Shown here one piece after another: positions 5,480 through 8,327 of a DNA stretch of 8,327 nt; the first letter of the stretch is position 1; each line of letters opens with the position of its first letter. The stretch covers positions 1 to 8,327 of the forward strand of contig QKGW01000186.1 in assembly GCA_003250275.1 (NCBI GenBank), given 5' to 3'. Made by a program: the position numbers and the translations under genes. The notes under the pieces were generated by a model that saw only the letters and a program-made list of their open reading frames with translations, was not told where the DNA came from and made no database searches. The stretch comes from Alphaproteobacteria bacterium (GTDB lineage Bacteria; Pseudomonadota; Alphaproteobacteria; Rhodospirillales; Rhodospirillaceae).

Positions 5480-8327
5480 TTGGAGGCGGCTTTCGGCACG
5501 CGGGCTTCGTTGGGCGGGTCGATCGCGTCGAGGATCCGGCGGCGGATGCGCTTCACCTTCTCCTCGTGGGTGATCTTCATGCCGAACACGTCCTTGACGT
5601 AGAACACGTCGACGACGCGCTCGCCGTAGGTGGAGATGTGCGCCGAGTTGATCTGCAGGCCGAGGTCGCGGATCGCCGAGGTGACCTCGTAGAGCAGGCC
5701 CGGGCGGTCGCGGCCGTTGATCTCGATCAGGGTGTGGGTGGCGGAGGCGGTGTTGTCGACGAGCACCCGCGGCGGCACGGTGAACACACTCATCCGCTTG
5801 GCGAGGCGCGGCGGCCGCTGGGCGATCTCGCGCGCGAGGTGGACCTCGCCGCGCAGCACCTTGGCGATCGCCTTCTCGATGCGCTCGGTCTCGGTGTAGG
5901 CCTCGCCGTCGAGACCCTGGACGGTGAACACGTCCATCGCCATGCCGTCGGAGAAGGTGGTGATGCGGGCGTCGAGAATCGTCGCCGCGGCGAGCACCAT
6001 CGCGCCCGCGATCTTCGAGAACAGGCCGGGGTGGTCGGCGGTGTAGACCACCACCTCGGTGTGCGCGGTCTCGGGATTGACGCTGCACGCCACGGTGAGC
6101 TTCGCGCCCTTTTCGTCGGCCTCGCGCATCAGGCGGGCGTGGCGCTCGTGCTCGTCGGGGCCGAAGGAATGCCAGTAGGCGCGGTAGCCGCGGTCGAGAT
6201 GGCGGGCGACGGCCTCCTCCGGCCAATCGGCGAGGCGGTCGCGCAGGGTCGCCTTGGCGCTTTCCTCCTGCGCCGCCGAGCCGCTGCCCTTGAGCCCGGA
6301 ATCCGCGCCGAGGCCGCCGGTGATGCGGTCGAGGGTGCGGAGGTAGAGCGCGCGCAGGAGCTGCGCCTTCCAGGCGTTCCAGATGTCCGGCCCGACGCCG
6401 CGGATGTCGGCGCAGGTGAGGATGTGGAGCAGGCGCAGGCGCTCGGGGCTCTGCACCTGGTCGGCGAAGTCGGCGATCGCCTTGGGGTCGTCGAGGTCGC
6501 GCTTGAACGCCACCTTCGACATGATCAGGTGGTTGCGCACCAGCCAGGCGACGGTCTCGGTCTCCTCGGCGTCGAGGCCGAAGCGCGGCCCGAGGCTCTG
6601 GGCGATGCGCGCGCCCGCCACCGAGTGGTCCTCGCCCGAGCCCTTGGCGATGTCGTGGATCAGCATCGCGACGTAGAGCGCGCGACGCGACTGCACCAGC
6701 GGGAAGAGCTGGGTCGCGGTCGGCATGTCGTTGGCGTACGTGCCGAGCTCGATGTCGTGGAGGATGCCGACGGTGCGGATGGTGTGCTCGTCGGTGGTGT
6801 AGACGTGGTACATGTCGTACTGCATCTGCGCCACGACGCGCCCGAAATCGGGGACGAAGCGCGCGAACACGCCGCACTCGTTCATCTTGCGCAGCGTGCT
6901 TTCGGAATTCTTCGGGTGCGCGAGAATCTCGATGAACAGGCGGTTGCACTCGGGGTCGCGGCGCAGGCTCTTGACCCGCCACAGCTCCTCGGTGATGCGC
7001 CGCGCCGCGTGCGGGTGGATGCCGAGGTTCTGCGCCTGCACGGTATGGAACAGGCGCATGATGTTGCGCGGGTCCTTGGCGAACACGTCGTCGGAGCCGA
7101 TGTCGAGGCGGCCGCGGTCGATGACGAACCCCTCGGGCGTCACCCGCTTGCGCGACAGGCCGATGCCGAAGCGCGGGCGGCGCTTGTTCTGCTCCTCGAG
7201 GACCGAGCAGAACAGCCGGGTGAGATCGCCGATCTCCTTCGCCACCAGGAAGTAATGCTTCATGAACCGCTCGACGTTCTTCTGCCCGGTGCGGTTCTGG
7301 TAGCCCATCCGCCGCGCGATCTCGGGCTGGAGGTCGAAGGTCAGGCGATCCTCTGCGCGGCCGGTGATGTAGTGCATGTGGCAGCGCACGGTCCAGAGGA
7401 AGTTCTGCGCGCGGGTGAAGGTGCGCACCGCGTCGTCGGAGAGGAGACCGCGCCCGACGAGGTCCTCGACCGCCTCGACGCCGTAGACGTACTTCGCGAT
7501 CCAGTAGAGGGTGTGGAGGTCCCTGAGGCCGCCCTTGCCCTCCTTGATGTTGGGTTCGAGCACGTAGCGCGAGCAGCCGGTGCGCTGGTGGCGCTCGTCG
7601 CGCTCGGCGAGCTTCTGTTCGATGAAGGCGATCGCGCCGCCCGACACCACGTCCTCGAAGTAGCGGCGGCGCATCTCGTCGTAAAGCGCGCGGTCGCCCC
7701 ACAGCCAGCGGCATTCGAGGAGCGCGGTCTTGACCGTGGTGTCGTCCTTCGCCTGACGCACGCATTCGTCCGGCGAGCGGGTCGAGTGGCCGACCTTGAG
7801 CCCCATGTCCCAGAGCATGTAGAGCACGTATTCGACGACGTTCTCGTGGTAGGCGGTGGCCTTGTAGGGCAGCAGGAAGAGAAGGTCGATGTCGGAATGC
7901 GGCGAAAGCTCGCTGCGGCCGTAGCCGCCCACCGCCGACACCGTGAGGCTTTCGCCCGCGGTGCGCACGCCCCCGCCGAACACCCGCTTGGTGGCGAACT
8001 CCATCAGCCCGTGCAGGATGCGGTCGACGAGGAACGCCTGGGCGCGCACCACCTGGGTGCCGGTGGCGTTCTCGGTCTCGAAGCGGCGGCGGACTTCGTC
8101 GGACCCGTCCTTCAACGTCGCCTTGAGCAGCGCCAGCACCTGCGGACGGGCGCGGCTCGCGTCGCCGTCGGCGGTCTGCCAGACCTCTTCGAGGCGGTCG
8201 ACCAGGGCGGTGGAACTGACGATCTGTTCCGGATCGGGAATGACGGCGAGAACTTCCGGCGCGACGCCCGAGGCCCCGAGCCGCTTGTGATCGGGATCCC
8301 AATCGCAGTAGTCCGCCTCGCGCGGCG
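5476..8327 (-). CDS. glnD: Bifunctional PII uridylyltransferase / uridylyl-removing enzyme GlnD (5' partial)
   Basis: GlnD is the cytoplasmic nitrogen sensor. It uridylylates PII proteins (GlnB/GlnK) when glutamine is low and removes UMP when glutamine is high, thereby controlling glutamine synthetase and nitrogen-regulated transcription. The nucleotidyltransferase motif is intact: GGYGR at 7929-7915 and the metal-binding DID at 7893-7885. The HD hydrolase domain shows a conserved His near 6786 and the HD pair (MLIHDIAKG) at about 6657-6652, followed by EDHS. Two C-terminal ACT domains, the glutamine sensors, lie at about 6060-5845 (core DHPGLFSKIAG) and 5733-5521 (core RDRPGLLYEV). The frame is open to the right edge, giving at least 949 codons before the TGA. 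The first in-frame start inside the window is a GTG at 8139, but the 62 codons upstream read like a normal GlnD N-terminus (IPDPEQIVSSTALVDRLEEV). They contain no ATG, GTG or TTG, so the true start is probably outside the window. A short Gly/Ser-rich stretch (GLGADSGLKGSGSAAQ) lies between the HD and ACT parts. The stop overlaps the murJ start. Confidence 0.97.
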   Translation of the reverse strand, partial: PREADYCDWDPDHKRLGASGVAPEVLAVIPDPEQIVSSTALVDRLEEVWQTADGDASRARPQVLALLKATLKDGSDEVRRRFETENATGTQVVRAQAFLVDRILHGLMEFATKRVFGGGVRTAGESLTVSAVGGYGRSELSPHSDIDLLFLLPYKATAYHENVVEYVLYMLWDMGLKVGHSTRSPDECVRQAKDDTTVKTALLECRWLWGDRALYDEMRRRYFEDVVSGGAIAFIEQKLAERDERHQRTGCSRYVLEPNIKEGKGGLRDLHTLYWIAKYVYGVEAVEDLVGRGLLSDDAVRTFTRAQNFLWTVRCHMHYITGRAEDRLTFDLQPEIARRMGYQNRTGQKNVERFMKHYFLVAKEIGDLTRLFCSVLEEQNKRRPRFGIGLSRKRVTPEGFVIDRGRLDIGSDDVFAKDPRNIMRLFHTVQAQNLGIHPHAARRITEELWRVKSLRRDPECNRLFIEILAHPKNSESTLRKMNECGVFARFVPDFGRVVAQMQYDMYHVYTTDEHTIRTVGILHDIELGTYANDMPTATQLFPLVQSRRALYVAMLIHDIAKGSGEDHSVAGARIAQSLGPRFGLDAEETETVAWLVRNHLIMSKVAFKRDLDDPKAIADFADQVQSPERLRLLHILTCADIRGVGPDIWNAWKAQLLRALYLRTLDRITGGLGADSGLKGSGSAAQEESAKATLRDRLADWPEEAVARHLDRGYRAYWHSFGPDEHERHARLMREADEKGAKLTVACSVNPETAHTEVVVYTADHPGLFSKIAGAMVLAAATILDARITTFSDGMAMDVFTVQGLDGEAYTETERIEKAIAKVLRGEVHLAREIAQRPPRLAKRMSVFTVPPRVLVDNTASATHTLIEINGRDRPGLLYEVTSAIRDLGLQINSAHISTYGERVVDVFYVKDVFGMKITHEEKVKRIRRRILDAIDPPNEARVPKAASK

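Noticed and set aside
4172..5602. Plus-strand open frame (476 codons) opposite murJ
   Set aside because: Its composition (Gly, Arg, Glu, Asp, His, Gln) is what antisense reading of a hydrophobic GC-rich gene gives; no domain is recognisable, and murJ on the other strand is certain.

Overview
The window is GC-rich bacterial chromosomal DNA with six protein genes, all on the minus strand and packed almost without gaps. No RNA gene, mobile element, CRISPR array or convincing terminator is visible. The gene order glnD-murJ-trpS, the high GC content, and a protein resembling the alphaproteobacterial TIGR02186/Alph_Pro_TM family together suggest an alphaproteobacterium. Rhodospirillales is the most likely order, but that is inference from family content and codon use, not a database match.

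Layout in the direction of transcription (right to left). (1) glnD, 8327 to 5476, is the PII uridylyltransferase/uridylyl-removing enzyme; its 5' end lies beyond the right edge. (2) murJ, 5479 to 3929, is the lipid II flippase; its ATG overlaps the glnD stop in an ATGA. (3) A gap of about 130 bp (3799-3928) holds a weak candidate promoter. (4) trpS, 3798 to 2800, is tryptophanyl-tRNA synthetase. (5) A DUF2333-type single-pass membrane protein, 2762 to 1722, follows after 37 bp and has a strong Shine-Dalgarno sequence. (6) A TauE/SafE-family permease, 1696 to 776, follows after 25 bp and also has a strong Shine-Dalgarno sequence. (7) A TIGR02186-like secreted, membrane-anchored protein, 776 to 18, overlaps the permease stop by one base. 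The last 17 bases (1-17) contain nothing recognisable.

Functionally the right half is housekeeping: nitrogen sensing (GlnD), cell-wall precursor export (MurJ) and tRNA charging (TrpS). The left third is a compact envelope block of an uncharacterised membrane protein, a putative anion/sulfur-compound exporter and a periplasmic partner candidate. This block is the least understood part of the window. No striking new system is evident, and the findings are graded accordingly.
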